From: Allocatelliglobosispora scoriae
GTDB lineage: Bacteria; Actinomycetota; Actinomycetes; Mycobacteriales; Micromonosporaceae
Length of the DNA: 64,000 nt
NCBI RefSeq assembly: GCF_014204945.1
Contig: NZ_JACHMN010000002.1
Coordinates: forward strand, 3,805,001 to 3,869,000
Direction of reading: 5' to 3'
Of the stretch, positions 42,480-51,900 are shown in pieces; position 1 is the stretch's first letter; every line of letters begins with the position of its first letter. The translations under genes and the position numbers were made by a program. The notes under the pieces were generated by a model, which saw only the letters and a program-made list of their open reading frames with translations, ran no database searches and had not been told where the DNA came from.

Positions 42480-42962
42480 GTGACCCAACCTCAGCCGGTG
42501 CTCCGGCCCACCAGCCCGGCGACGCTGGTTGCAGCGGCGCTGGCCTCGGCCTCGGTCTCCTGGGTGTTGATCAGTTCCGACTACGGAAGCATGCCGATCC
42601 CGCCGTGGCTGCTGGCGGGCACCCTCTTCGTCCTGGGGCTCACCGAGATGGTGCTGGCGCGGGGAGCCGCCGCCCGCATCGCCCGCAAGCCGGGCCGGCC
42701 GCCGGTCGAGCCGCTGCAGATGGCGAGGCTCGTCGTGCTCGCCAAGGCATCGTCGGTGGTCGGTGCGCTCTTCGGCGGGTACGCGGTCGGCGTGCTGATC
42801 TACCTGCTGCTGGAGCGCAGTCGGTTGATCTATCCGGATAGAGACCTACCTGAAACGATCGCGACCGTTGTCGCCGCGATTGTGCTGGTCATCGCGGCTC
42901 TCTGGCTGGAGCATTCGTGCCGGGTGCCCAAGCGCCCCGATGATGAGGAAACCCCGACGTAG
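42480..42962 (+). CDS. DUF3180 membrane protein
   Basis: A 160-residue protein with four hydrophobic helices (TLVAAALASASVSWVLISSD, PPWLLAGTLFVLGLTEMVLA, ASSVVGALFGGYAVGVLIYL, TIATVVAAIVLVIAALWLEH). It belongs by position and pattern to the DUF3180 family that follows folK throughout actinobacteria. Function unknown; a folate link is suggested only by synteny. GTG start. Confidence 0.88.
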   Translation: MTQPQPVLRPTSPATLVAAALASASVSWVLISSDYGSMPIPPWLLAGTLFVLGLTEMVLARGAAARIARKPGRPPVEPLQMARLVVLAKASSVVGALFGGYAVGVLIYLLLERSRLIYPDRDLPETIATVVAAIVLVIAALWLEHSCRVPKRPDDEETPT

Positions 42963-43060
42963 GGCTTTTGCGAATACGATTCGCCCGGTAGGTTCGCCAC
43001 GCAGAGACCCCCTGGCCGTACCCCGACGGCCAGTGGCGTTCCCGACGGGAGGGCGTGGGC

Positions 43061-44308
43061 ATGGCCTACGACGAACACACCGACCCGGCGCGTTTCCGCG
43101 GCGAACCCGGCTTCCGAGAGGAGCCTGATTTCCGCGCGTCCCCGGCCGGTCTCGGCGGTGCCGGCATCCCAGCCGCACGGCACGGTGTCTCAGCAGCGGC
43201 GCTGGACGATGTCTTCGACGATCCCGATCACGGCGATCCCGGCCGCGACCGGCTCGCGGTGCACTTCGCCTGGGAGGCGGTGCTGCTCGTGGGCATCGCC
43301 ATCCTCGGCTACCTGCTCTTCAGCCAGCACCGCGCGACGGTCACGGGGGACTCGTTGCAGCGGCTGCTCGTCTTCGGCTCCGCCATCGGCCTGCTCGCGC
43401 TCGCCGGGGCCATGTCGCTGCGGACGGGGGCGGTCAACCTCGCCGTCGGCCCGGTCGCGATCGCCTCGGCACTCTTCTTCGCGCAGCACGGCAACGACGG
43501 TGTCGTTCCGACGACCCTGAAGGCCGTCGCGCTCGCCGCCGCCGTCGGCGCCGTGATCGCGGTGCTCGTCGTCGGCTTCCACGTACCCGGCTGGGCGGGC
43601 AGTCTCGTCGCCGCGCTCACCGTCATCGTCTGGATCCAGCGCCACTCCGGTCCGGTGACGGTCGCCGGTGAGTACGACCCGACCGACCGGGCCCTCTACT
43701 ACGCGGGTGGCTTCGTCATCCTGTCGCTGCTCGCGGCGACCCTGGGGACCATCAAATCCGTTCGCCGAGGGGTGGGCCGGTTCCGCCCGGTCGGCGATCC
43801 GGCGCTGCGGCGGGGTACCTTCGCGGGCTTCGTCACCGCGGCGGCGCTCGTCGGCTCGACGGTGCTGGCGGCGGTGGCTGGCGTACTCCTCGCCGGGCTC
43901 TCGCCGAAGGTCGAGCCGACCCTCGGCCTGGAGTTGACCGGCATCGCGCTCGGTGTGGCGATGCTCGGCGGCGTGAGCGCCTTCGGCCGCCGGGGCGGAG
44001 TCTTCGGCACGGTGCTCGCCACCACGGCCGTCGCGCTCGTCATCTGGTTCGGCGAGGCGGCCGGCTGGAAGCTCTCGCTCTACGCCGTGGCGGCCGCGAC
44101 CGTCGCGGCCGGTCTCGTGGTGACGCGGCTCGTGGAGACGTTCGGGCGGCCGATGCCCAACGTCGACGAGGAGGAGTGGACCGCCGAGGCCTCGACGAGC
44201 TGGGCGACCGAGACGACGGGGAGCTGGTCGGCGACGCTGCCGGCCCAGCAGACCGCGGCCAACCGGCCCGACCCGTGGCCCGACGACCGCTGGACAGCGG
44301 GGCGGTAG
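43061..44308 (+). CDS. BPD_transp_2-type permease-like membrane protein
   Basis: A protein of about 415 residues with a polar N-terminal 65 residues, eight to ten hydrophobic helices and an acidic, Trp/Thr-rich C-terminal tail. The core AMSLRTGAVNLAVGPVAIAS and the GIALGVAMLGGVSAFGRRGG segment resemble ribose/branched-chain-type ABC permeases (RbsC/LivM family). No ATPase or binding protein gene is adjacent, so it may be a repurposed permease fold. ATG 43061 has GGGAGGG seven bases upstream and is preferred over GTG 43055. Confidence 0.72.
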   Translation: MAYDEHTDPARFRGEPGFREEPDFRASPAGLGGAGIPAARHGVSAAALDDVFDDPDHGDPGRDRLAVHFAWEAVLLVGIAILGYLLFSQHRATVTGDSLQRLLVFGSAIGLLALAGAMSLRTGAVNLAVGPVAIASALFFAQHGNDGVVPTTLKAVALAAAVGAVIAVLVVGFHVPGWAGSLVAALTVIVWIQRHSGPVTVAGEYDPTDRALYYAGGFVILSLLAATLGTIKSVRRGVGRFRPVGDPALRRGTFAGFVTAAALVGSTVLAAVAGVLLAGLSPKVEPTLGLELTGIALGVAMLGGVSAFGRRGGVFGTVLATTAVALVIWFGEAAGWKLSLYAVAAATVAAGLVVTRLVETFGRPMPNVDEEEWTAEASTSWATETTGSWSATLPAQQTAANRPDPWPDDRWTAGR

Positions 44309-44345
44309 AACCACCCGCCGACGGGCGCTCTGTAAGCTCAGCGCC

Positions 44346-44624
44346 ATGTCGACATTCGCCGAACTGGACGCCCACACCACCGAGGACCTGCGCGAGCTCG
44401 CGTTCGCGAAGGCGAAGTCCGAGCGTGACGTGAGCTTCTTCTGGGACCTCTTCCAGCACCTGCCGAGCGCGACGGAGGCCGAGGTCGGCGACAACTCCCT
44501 CGGGGACATCGGCCCCCAGGTCGACGACTATGTCGGATTGTGGCGTGAGTTCACCGGGCACAATTACGGCGAGCAGGAGCCCCTCATCCGGGCGCGCTTC
44601 ATCGACTACCTGCTCAACAGCTGA
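44346..44624 (+). CDS. Small conserved hypothetical protein
   Basis: A 92-residue acidic soluble protein. Aromatic and charged segments (ERDVSFFWDLFQHLPSATEA, QVDDYVGLWREFTGHNYGEQ) suggest a compact helical fold. I recognise no family function. It stands alone, followed by a hairpin before the next gene. Confidence 0.75.
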   Translation: MSTFAELDAHTTEDLRELAFAKAKSERDVSFFWDLFQHLPSATEAEVGDNSLGDIGPQVDDYVGLWREFTGHNYGEQEPLIRARFIDYLLNS

Positions 44625-44639
44625 TCCAGCGCTTTGTTG

Positions 44640-44673
44640 ACTAGGTTCGGTCCTTTGCAAAGGCCAACCTAGT
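44640..44673. terminator. Hairpin between two small genes
   Basis: ACTAGGTT (44640-44647) pairs with AACCTAGT (44666-44673), enclosing the perfect palindrome CCTTTGCAAAGG. No T-run follows. It ends 17 bases before the next start codon, so it may terminate the preceding gene or act as a translational or operator element for the following one. Confidence 0.45.
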
Positions 44674-44690
44674 GGGTAGGCTGCTCAGCC

Positions 44691-45887
44691 ATGCCGCCTA
44701 CTACCGAAACCGCTGAACGGCAGGGTGCGCGACTGCTCACCCCGCTCTTCTGGGCCGGGGTCGGACTGGCTCCGATCGCCGCCCTGTTTCTGCTGGTCGG
44801 AGACGGGGATGGCTCGCTGCGGGCCGCTGTCGGCATCGCCCTGCTGAGCATCATCCTGATGGGACTCTCGCTCGCCCTGCGGCCCCAGCCGGAATCGATC
44901 AAGGTTGAGCTCGAGGACACGATCTTCGACGAGATCGACATCCTGCGGGAGGACGTGCGCGCCGACATCACCACCGCCGCGCGCGCCACGCACCGCCAGT
45001 TCGGTGAGAAGTTCCAGTACCTGCAGGACAACGTGGAGCACATGCGCGGCCAGCTCGAGGCGATCCGTGCCGAGCTGGCCCGGGCGCAGCAGCACACACC
45101 CGTGCACCACCCGGTTCCGCCGCCGCAGCACACGGGCCCCCCGCCCGTCGCGCGGCCGAGCGGACCGCCGATCGTCCCCGGTGGCCCCGGCATCGTCCGG
45201 CACACCGAGACCGTGCAGGTCACCACCCGCTCCACCATCGTCGACCCTCATGCCGAGGACGCCCGCCGTGGCGCCGCCCCGCGCGGCACCGAGTGGGGCA
45301 CCCGCCAGCCGCAGCCCAGCCGGGCCGAGCATGAGGAGTCCTGGACCGAGCAGCGCCTGCGGGAGCGGCTCGCCAGCGCAGGTCGCGAGCGGGAGGTCGA
45401 CGGCGAGGTCGTCGCACCCCGCGACCGGTTCGAGGGCGAGCGTGACGGTGAGGACCGCTGGGCAGGCATGCGCTCCGGCGACCGGTGGGCCTCCGTGCGC
45501 TCCGACGACCGCGGTCGCGAGCTGCGCGTCGGCGAGCGCCGCGCCGCGGTCCACAGCGACGAGAGCGGCACCGAGATGCGCATCGAGGACCGCTGGGCCG
45601 CCGTGCGCCGCGACGAGCGACGTGACGATCCACCGCGCCGCGACGATCCCCCGCGCCGCGACGATCCGCGTCGGGCCGCCGACGACCGCTGGGAGGAGCC
45701 GCGCACGCGGCGCCCCGCGCCCGAGGACGCCGACTGGGACAGCCGCGACGACGAGCGCGGCTACAGCCGCCGGGCGCTGCCGGCCGAGCCGGAGGAGCCG
45801 TCGGCCGGTGAGTGGGTCCGTGGCTGGTCCCGCGAGCCCGAACCCGAGCGCGAACGCGAGCGCGAGCGCCGCCGCTACGACTACTGA
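44691..45887 (+). CDS. Membrane protein with coiled coil and charged repeat tail
   Basis: A 398-residue protein: two membrane helices near the N-terminus (LTPLFWAGVGLAPIAALFLL and AVGIALLSIILMGLSLAL), a coiled-coil segment (residues 65-125, EDTIFDEIDILREDVRADIT), a Pro/His linker and a long Arg/Asp/Glu-rich tail with degenerate repeats around D-R-W-A (residues 245-310) and a short tandem D-D-P-P-R-R tract, ending in Glu/Arg repeats. It looks like a membrane-tethered scaffold or polyelectrolyte tail. Function unknown. Confidence 0.72.
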   Translation: MPPTTETAERQGARLLTPLFWAGVGLAPIAALFLLVGDGDGSLRAAVGIALLSIILMGLSLALRPQPESIKVELEDTIFDEIDILREDVRADITTAARATHRQFGEKFQYLQDNVEHMRGQLEAIRAELARAQQHTPVHHPVPPPQHTGPPPVARPSGPPIVPGGPGIVRHTETVQVTTRSTIVDPHAEDARRGAAPRGTEWGTRQPQPSRAEHEESWTEQRLRERLASAGREREVDGEVVAPRDRFEGERDGEDRWAGMRSGDRWASVRSDDRGRELRVGERRAAVHSDESGTEMRIEDRWAAVRRDERRDDPPRRDDPPRRDDPRRAADDRWEEPRTRRPAPEDADWDSRDDERGYSRRALPAEPEEPSAGEWVRGWSREPEPERERERERRRYDY

Positions 45888-45922
45888 GTCTCCGGCGGGG
45901 CGCGGCGACCCGGTCGCGGTTA

Positions 45923-47065
45923 TTACTTGTCGATGTCGCCGACGACGAAGAACATCGAGCCGAGGATGGCGACCAGGTCCGGCACGAGGGTTCCCGGCAG
46001 CAGTGTCGCCAAGGCCTGCACGTTGGAGTAGGACGCGGTCCGCAGCTTGAGGCGCCACGGCGTCTTGTCGCCCCGGGAGACCAGGTAGTACCCGTTGACC
46101 CCGAGCGGGTTCTCGGTCCACGCGTAGGTGTGGCCCTCCGGTGCCTTGACCACCTTGGGCAGCCGCACATTGATGGGGCCGGAGATCCGGTCGAGCCGGT
46201 CGAGGCACACCTGTGCCAGGTCGAGCGAGACGTAGACCTGGTCCAGCAGCACCTCGAAGCGCGCATGGCAGTCGCCGGCCGTCTTGGTGATCACCGGAAC
46301 GTCGAGCTCCCCGTACGCCAGGTAGGGCTCGTCGCGGCGCAGATCGAAGTCGAGGCCGCTGGCCCGGGCGACCGGACCGGAGGCCCCGAACGCCGCTGCC
46401 TTCTCGGCGCTGAGCACCCCGACGCCCACGGTGCGGGCCATGAAGATCTCGTTGGTGCGGATCAAGTTGTCGAGGTCGGGCATGCGGCGGCGGACCAGGT
46501 CGATCGCCTCGCGGGCCCGCCGGGTCCAGCCCGCCGGGACCTCCTCCTTCACCCCGCCGACGCGGTTGAACATGTAGTGCATCCGCCCGCCGGAGACCTC
46601 CTCCATCACCGCCTGGATCGTCTCCCGCTCTCGGAACGCGTAGAAGACCGGCGTGATCGCGCCGATCTCCAGCGGGTAGGAGCCGAGGAACATCAGGTGG
46701 TTGAGGACCCGGTTGAGCTCGGCGAGGGCGGTGCGCAGCCAGACCGCGCGTTCCGGCACCTCGATGCCCATCAGCCGCTCGACGGCGAGTGCCACGCCGA
46801 GTTCGTTGCTGAAGGCGGAGAGCCAGTCGTGCCGGTTGGCGAGCATGATGATCTGCCGGTAGTCGCGTACCTCGAAGAGCTTCTCGGCGCCGCGATGCAT
46901 GTAGCCGACGATCGGTTCGGCCGCCACGACCTGCTCGCCGTCGAGGGTCAGTTTCAGTCGCAGGACACCGTGGGTGGAGGGGTGCTGCGGACCGATGTTG
47001 AGGATCATGTCGCTCGTTTCGAGCCCGGCGCCCGTACCGACCGTCATCTCCCGCAGCTGGCTCAT
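45923..47065 (-). CDS. Second NuoD-like protein (NADH-quinone oxidoreductase 49-kDa paralogue)
   Basis: A protein of about 380 residues related to NuoD over its full length ([17 protein letters not shown] near residue 23, [56 protein letters not shown]-type end). It is distinct from the NuoD of the main operon at 55272. Residue 58 is Arg in [10 protein letters not shown]. The start ATG 47065 overlaps the stop of the MidA-like gene as ATGA. It ends convergent with the preceding gene, with a small GCGACC/GGTCGC hairpin between them at 45905-45917. It may replace NuoD in an alternative complex, or act in assembly. Confidence 0.88.
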   Translation of the reverse strand: MSQLREMTVGTGAGLETSDMILNIGPQHPSTHGVLRLKLTLDGEQVVAAEPIVGYMHRGAEKLFEVRDYRQIIMLANRHDWLSAFSNELGVALAVERLMGIEVPERAVWLRTALAELNRVLNHLMFLGSYPLEIGAITPVFYAFRERETIQAVMEEVSGGRMHYMFNRVGGVKEEVPAGWTRRAREAIDLVRRRMPDLDNLIRTNEIFMARTVGVGVLSAEKAAAFGASGPVARASGLDFDLRRDEPYLAYGELDVPVITKTAGDCHARFEVLLDQVYVSLDLAQVCLDRLDRISGPINVRLPKVVKAPEGHTYAWTENPLGVNGYYLVSRGDKTPWRLKLRTASYSNVQALATLLPGTLVPDLVAILGSMFFVVGDIDK

Positions 47066-48057
47066 GCTGCCCACCCTAATTGGATGCCGACCTGGTGCAG
47101 CAGCCACAGGTGCGCGCCGAGTCCGCGCGGGTCGGTCAGCTCGGCCGCCGCACTCGCCGCGCTCAATTTTCGCAGGTACGCCAGAGGCTCGCTGCTCGCA
47201 AGCGCTATCGGTGGCCGTGCACCGGTTATCCCCAGCCTGTGGAAAACCTCGCGCTGCGTTATCAGTTCGTCACCCGGTCGTACCAACGAGTCCATCGCGA
47301 CGTGTGCGGTGATGTCGGTGCTCCCGTCGAACCGGGGCTCGACCTCCCGCCCGCCTCGGAAGCCGGTGAGCGTTCCACCCCATGGCCGCTCCGCGAGCCG
47401 GTGCCCGTAGTCGATGGCGACGGCGAGCCCGCGATCGAGCCGGGAGACGGCGTCAGCCCAGGCCAGGTCCCGGCTGAGCCCGATCTCCGCGACCTCACCC
47501 GGTTCGCTGATCGGCCACCACCGAGCCAACCAGTCCGCGTCGTCCCCGCGGACCGGTGCCCCCATCCCGTCGACGGTCCGGTAGCGCACGGTCCCGAAGC
47601 CGTCGACCTCGGCGAGGTCCAGCGGCACGTTGTCCAGCCACTCACACCCGAGCAGCACCCCAGTCACACCGACGGGCACGTCCGCCACCCACGCGATCCG
47701 CTCGTCCAACCCCTCCGGCCGCCGCCCGACCTCCACCCCCACCCACCGAAATTCGCGTTGATCAAGGGAAGACTCGCCATCCGGGGTGTCCGATATGCGG
47801 CGAGTCTTCCCTTGATCAACGCGAATTAGGGGGAGGAGGGCGGTGAGGAGTTCTCCTCGGCCGGCGCCCACGTCGACGACCGTGACGGGGGTGGTGGGGG
47901 GTAGGAGGCCGGCCACGCTGTGGATGAGGGTGGCGATGGCCTGTGCGAAGAGGGGGGAGGCGAGCGCGCTGGTGCGGAAGTGGTCCGCCGGTCGTTCCCG
48001 GATGAAGAAGCCGTCCGGGCCGTAGAGCGCGCCCGCCATCGCCGCCTTGATCGTCAT
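47062..48057 (-). CDS. MidA/NDUFAF7-family SAM-dependent methyltransferase with in-frame insertion
   Basis: A protein of 331 residues of the COG1565/MidA family. The SAM motif is [16 protein letters not shown] (residues 60-75), followed later by [26 protein letters not shown] (the E-x-x-D-x-x-P signature) and [16 protein letters not shown]. Mitochondrial NDUFAF7 methylates an Arg of NDUFS2, the NuoD homologue; here the next gene encodes a NuoD paralogue, and the two are coupled. Residues 78-103 are encoded by a 78-bp palindromic element and interrupt the strand after the SAM motif. The start is ATG 48057, overlapping the aldo/keto reductase stop; longer frames upstream are shadows. Confidence 0.88.
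   Translation of the reverse strand: MTIKAAMAGALYGPDGFFIRERPADHFRTSALASPLFAQAIATLIHSVAGLLPPTTPVTVVDVGAGRGELLTALLPLIRVDQGKTRRISDTPDGESSLDQREFRWVGVEVGRRPEGLDERIAWVADVPVGVTGVLLGCEWLDNVPLDLAEVDGFGTVRYRTVDGMGAPVRGDDADWLARWWPISEPGEVAEIGLSRDLAWADAVSRLDRGLAVAIDYGHRLAERPWGGTLTGFRGGREVEPRFDGSTDITAHVAMDSLVRPGDELITQREVFHRLGITGARPPIALASSEPLAYLRKLSAASAAAELTDPRGLGAHLWLLHQVGIQLGWAA
47750..47827. repeat. 78-bp perfect inverted repeat inserted in frame in the MidA gene
   Basis: Two 29-base arms (47750-47778 and 47799-47827) are exact reverse complements around a 20-base spacer. The arms begin AATTCGCGTTGATCAAGGGA. The length is exactly 26 codons with no stop in the gene's frame, adding residues I78 to F103 with polar, charged composition. 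It looks like a mobile palindromic element tolerated in a surface loop, comparable in concept to Rickettsia palindromic elements. Confidence 0.85.
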
Positions 48058-48998
48058 GCGGTGATGCGGTCCAGTTCGTGCAGCTCCTCGGTGGTGGGCA
48101 GCCACGATCCGGCGGCGGCGTTGGCCCGGACCTGGGACGGTGAGGTTGCTCCGGCGATGACGGAACTCACACCCGGCTTCGCCGCCAGGCCGCCGATCGC
48201 CACGTCGAGCATCGTGACGCCACGGTCGGAGGCGAACTGCTGGAGCGCCTCGATCTTGTCCCAGGGCGCCCGGTCGAACCACGACTGGTAGCGCTCGTTC
48301 GCCATCCTGGTCCCCTGCGGGGGTGCCTCGCCACGGCGGTAGACGCCCGTGAGCAGCCCGGACTCAAGCGGGAAGAAGGGGATGAAGCCGACGCCGTGGT
48401 GCGCGCAGGCGGGGAGCATCTCCTTCTCCGGTGCCCGGTGCAGCCAGTTGTAGTGGTTGGTGGTGCTGATGAACGAGGTCAGCCCGGCGTGCTTCGAGGT
48501 CCACGCGGCGTCGACGACCTGCCACGCGGCGAACTGCGACGAGCCGATGTAGCGGACCTTGCCCGAGCGGACGAGGTCGTCCAGCGCGCGCAGGGTCTCC
48601 TCGATCGGAGTTGCCGGGTCGGGGGTGTGGAACTGGAAGAGGTCCAGATGATCAGTGCCGAGCCTGGTCAGCGACGCCTCGACGGCCTGCATGATGTAAC
48701 GCCGGGATCCCCGGGCATTGCCATCGGGCAGCCCCATCGGCATGCCGAACTTGCTGGCGAGCACCACCTCGTCGCGTACGCCCTTGAGCGCTGGTCCGAG
48801 GTGGCTCTCCGAGGAGCCGGCCGGGTCCCCGTACACATCTGCTGTGTCGAAGAACGTGATGCCGGAGTCGAGCGCGGCCTCGACCACCGCGGACGTCTGC
48901 GCAGCGTCGAGCTTGCGTCCGAAGTTATTACAGCCGAGCCCGACGGCGGAGACGACAAGCCCGGAGTTGCCAAGTCTGCGATAACGCATCTCACCCAT
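48054..48998 (-). CDS. Aldo/keto reductase
   Basis: A protein of 314 residues with the TIM-barrel AKR pattern: [20 protein letters not shown], catalytic Asp/Tyr in FFDTADVYG, Lys in VLASKFGMP and His in FQFHTPDP, plus the NADP-binding [20 protein letters not shown]. The substrate is unknown. Start ATG 48998, divergent from mqnC with a 39-base gap. Its stop overlaps the MidA ATG, making it the first gene of a three-gene coupled operon with MidA and NuoD2. Confidence 0.92.
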   Translation of the reverse strand: MGEMRYRRLGNSGLVVSAVGLGCNNFGRKLDAAQTSAVVEAALDSGITFFDTADVYGDPAGSSESHLGPALKGVRDEVVLASKFGMPMGLPDGNARGSRRYIMQAVEASLTRLGTDHLDLFQFHTPDPATPIEETLRALDDLVRSGKVRYIGSSQFAAWQVVDAAWTSKHAGLTSFISTTNHYNWLHRAPEKEMLPACAHHGVGFIPFFPLESGLLTGVYRRGEAPPQGTRMANERYQSWFDRAPWDKIEALQQFASDRGVTMLDVAIGGLAAKPGVSSVIAGATSPSQVRANAAAGSWLPTTEELHELDRITA

Positions 48999-49037
48999 GC
49001 CGTTGACCTTAACGACTCGGGAGGTAGCCTCGGAGAC

Positions 49038-50210
49038 GTGACGAGCCAGGCGGAGATCGACAGCATCCTTCAGCGCGGCGCCGATGGCGGCCGGATCACG
49101 CCCGAGGAGGCGTTGTTCCTGTATACCGAGGCGCCGCTGCACGCGCTCGGCGAGGCGGCGGACACCGTGCGCCGCCGGCGCTACCCGGACGGGATCGTCA
49201 CCTACCTGATCGACCGCAACATCAACTACACCAACGTCTGCGTCACCGCCTGCAAGTTCTGCGCGTTCTACCGCGCGCCGAAGCACTCCGAGGGCTGGTC
49301 GCACGACATGGACGAGATCCTGCGCCGCTGCGGCGAGGCGGTCGACCTCGGTGCCACGCAGGTCATGCTCCAGGGCGGGCACCACCCGGACTACGGCGTC
49401 GACTACTACGAGAACCTCTTCTCGTCGGTGAAGTCCGCCTACCCGGACCTGGTGATCCACTCGATCGGGCCGAGCGAGATCCTGCACATGGCCAAGGTCA
49501 GCGGCACCACCATCTCCGAGGCCGTGGTCCGCATCAAGGCGGCCGGTCTCGACTCCATCGCCGGTGCCGGCGCGGAGATGCTGCCCGAGCGGCCGCGCAA
49601 GGCGATCGCGCCGCTCAAGGAGTCGGGCGCGCGCTGGCTTGAGGTCATGGAGGTCGCGCACCGGCACGGTGTCGAGTCCACGGCCACCATGATGATGGGT
49701 ACGGGTGAGACCAACACCGAACGCATCGAGCACATGACGATGATCCGGGACGTGCAGGACCGGACGGGCGGGTTCCGGGCCTTCATCCCGTGGACCTACC
49801 AGCCGGAGAACAACCACCTCAAGGGCCGCACCCAGGCGACCTCCCTGGAGTACCTGCGCCTCATCGCCGTCGCCCGCCTCTTCTTCGACAACGTCAACCA
49901 CCTGCAGGCGTCGTGGCTGACGACCGGCAAGGACGTCGGCCAGCTCGCCCTGCACATGGGTGTCGACGACCTCGGCTCGATCATGCTGGAGGAGAACGTC
50001 ATCTCCTCGGCGGGCGCGAAGCACCGGTCCAACCTGCACGACCTGATCTGGCTGATCCGCAGCGCCGGCCGGATCCCGGCGCAGCGCGACACCCTCTACA
50101 ACCACCTGGCAGTGCACTACACGCCCGCCGACGACCCGACCGACGACCGGGTGACCTCGCACTTCTCGTCGATCGTCAACCGGTCGCTGCCGCTGGTCGA
50201 GGCCCGCTAG
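49038..50210 (+). CDS. mqnC: Cyclic dehypoxanthinyl futalosine synthase
   Basis: A radical SAM enzyme of 390 residues in the futalosine route to menaquinone. The [4Fe-4S] motif is C68-x3-C72-x2-C75 (VCVTACKFCAFYRA), with LQGGHHPDYGVDYYENLFSS, MMMGTGETNTERIEHM and FRAFIPWTYQPENNHL blocks typical of MqnC/MqnE. It cyclises dehypoxanthine futalosine. GTG start at 49038 with GGGAGG upstream. Its presence shows that this organism makes menaquinone by the futalosine pathway rather than the classical MenFDCEB route. Confidence 0.94.
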   Translation: MTSQAEIDSILQRGADGGRITPEEALFLYTEAPLHALGEAADTVRRRRYPDGIVTYLIDRNINYTNVCVTACKFCAFYRAPKHSEGWSHDMDEILRRCGEAVDLGATQVMLQGGHHPDYGVDYYENLFSSVKSAYPDLVIHSIGPSEILHMAKVSGTTISEAVVRIKAAGLDSIAGAGAEMLPERPRKAIAPLKESGARWLEVMEVAHRHGVESTATMMMGTGETNTERIEHMTMIRDVQDRTGGFRAFIPWTYQPENNHLKGRTQATSLEYLRLIAVARLFFDNVNHLQASWLTTGKDVGQLALHMGVDDLGSIMLEENVISSAGAKHRSNLHDLIWLIRSAGRIPAQRDTLYNHLAVHYTPADDPTDDRVTSHFSSIVNRSLPLVEAR

Positions 50211-50279
50211 CCGAAGCCTTCTCGTGTTACTGTCCTGATCCGCCGCGCTGGGCGCGTCCGACCGGGGGAGTAGATCGTC

Positions 50280-51134
50280 GTGCGTTTCGTCCGTGGCATG
50301 TTCGCACTCGTCGTGGCCCTGCTGGTGACGTTCTCGGCAGGGGCGGCACACGCTGCTGACGTTCGCACCGCCGACCTCGATCCGGCAGCACAGTCCGGTC
50401 ATGCCCGGGTGGGTTCGGAGGCACGAGTCGGGCTGGTCGTCCACAACCACGGACCTAACCCGACGGTCACCGCGAAGGTGGTCATCGATGTCACCGCGCC
50501 CGGCGGCACGGTCTTCGGCAACAGCCTCGACAAGTACGTGAGCACCTACTACCTCTGCACGGTCGTCACGCCGCACAAGCGCGCCCGATGCAAGCTGGGC
50601 GCGATGTGGTACCCCGACAACGACCAGCCGAGCAGCGTCGACGGCCCGTCCGGCTGGCACGCGCTGACCTTCAAGGTCGTGGCGAAGTGCACGACACCCG
50701 GCCGGTTCAAGCTGGAATACCCGTGGGACCCGAAGCCGTCCAACAACTCCGCCTCGCTCGTGGTGAAGGTCGACGGGGTCGCCGCGAAGGAGTGCGAGAA
50801 GCCCCGGCCCTCCCCGTCGGCGCCGAAGCCCGCGGTTGTCGCCGCTGTGTCGGCGAGCCCTTCCGTGAGCCCTTCCATGAGCCCTTCCGTCGATGCGGTC
50901 GTCGGTGAACCGTCCAGGTCGACCGAGGCTGCTCCGCTGGTCGCCGAGCCTGAGCAGTCGTCGGACTCGGGGATGAGCACCGGTGGATTCATCGTCGGCG
51001 GCATCGCCGTGCTGCTCGGTGTCGCGTTGCTCGTCGGAGCCCTGTGGCGGGGTCGGCAGCGCAGTGCGGCGGAGGAGTTCGACGAGGGCGTCATCCGTAC
51101 CGATCAGAGGTTCATGCAGAATGGCGGGTTGTGA
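50280..51134 (+). CDS. Secreted, membrane-anchored surface protein, unknown function
   Basis: A 284-residue protein with GTG start, a signal peptide ([19 protein letters not shown]), an Ig-like/DUF11-type beta domain (about 30-175, with Cys that may pair), a Ser/Pro-rich spacer with S-x-S-P-S repeats, and a C-terminal membrane helix ([20 protein letters not shown]) followed by a short Arg-rich tail. It has no sortase motif. Its stop overlaps menG by four bases (GTGA), an odd coupling with a quinone gene. Confidence 0.78.
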   Translation: MRFVRGMFALVVALLVTFSAGAAHAADVRTADLDPAAQSGHARVGSEARVGLVVHNHGPNPTVTAKVVIDVTAPGGTVFGNSLDKYVSTYYLCTVVTPHKRARCKLGAMWYPDNDQPSSVDGPSGWHALTFKVVAKCTTPGRFKLEYPWDPKPSNNSASLVVKVDGVAAKECEKPRPSPSAPKPAVVAAVSASPSVSPSMSPSVDAVVGEPSRSTEAAPLVAEPEQSSDSGMSTGGFIVGGIAVLLGVALLVGALWRGRQRSAAEEFDEGVIRTDQRFMQNGGL

Positions 51135-51820
51135 GCCGCGCAAATCTGGACAAGCAGCCCCATGAGATCGCCGAGATGTTCGACGGTGTCGCCGCGAACT
51201 ACGACCGGACCAACACGATCCTCTCCTTTGGACGGGACCGGGCCTGGCGGAAGGCGACGGCTGCGGCCCTCGCGCTGAAGCCCGGTGAGAAGGTGCTCGA
51301 TCTGGGTGCCGGTACGGGGGTCTCCACGGTGGACCTCGCCCGTGGCGGTGCCTTCGCGGTCGGCTCCGACCTCTCCCTCGGCATGCTCGGCGTCGGCCGC
51401 CGGGTCCGCCCGGAGGTGCCGCTCGTCGCCGGTGACGCCCTCGCGCTGCCCTTCGCCGACGGCGTCTTCGACGCGGTGACGATCTCGTTCGCCCTGCGCA
51501 ACGTCGTCGACACCGCCGGGGCCCTGCGCGAGATGGCCCGGGTCACCAAGCCCGGTGGACGCCTCGTGGTCTGCGAGTTCTCGCATCCGACGTGGGGTGC
51601 GTTCCGCAAGGCGTACCTGACGTATCTGATGGGGAGCCTGCCCGCCGTGGCCCGGCGGGTCTCGTCCAACCCGGACGCGTACGTCTACCTCGCCGAGTCG
51701 ATCCGGGCCTGGCCCGACCAGGCGGGTCTCAGCGAGATCATGCAGGGCGCCGGCTGGTCCAAGGTGGGCTGGCGCAACCTCACCGGCGGCATCGTCGCTC
51801 TTCATCGCGCCATTCGCTAA
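51131..51820 (+). CDS. menG: Demethylmenaquinone methyltransferase
   Basis: A protein of 229 residues of the UbiE/MenG family. It methylates demethylmenaquinone with SAM. Blocks are [36 protein letters not shown] (SAM site), [15 protein letters not shown] and [17 protein letters not shown] 51131 overlaps the upstream stop; the longer frame from 51044 overlaps that gene and is not used. The stop is followed by a long non-coding region with a palindromic element. Confidence 0.94.
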   Translation: MSRANLDKQPHEIAEMFDGVAANYDRTNTILSFGRDRAWRKATAAALALKPGEKVLDLGAGTGVSTVDLARGGAFAVGSDLSLGMLGVGRRVRPEVPLVAGDALALPFADGVFDAVTISFALRNVVDTAGALREMARVTKPGGRLVVCEFSHPTWGAFRKAYLTYLMGSLPAVARRVSSNPDAYVYLAESIRAWPDQAGLSEIMQGAGWSKVGWRNLTGGIVALHRAIR

Positions 51821-51900
51821 ATCAGGCGGGTTCTCCACAGGGGCTCCTCCTCCACCGGTCCGACCTCCTCACCCGTCCCAGGCTCTGGCGGGCATGAGCG

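Noticed and set aside
47226-47245. TTATCCCCA and TGTGGAAAA near 47230 as further DnaA boxes
   Set aside because: Both deviate from the box consensus and are isolated; nothing comparable to the dacB cluster.
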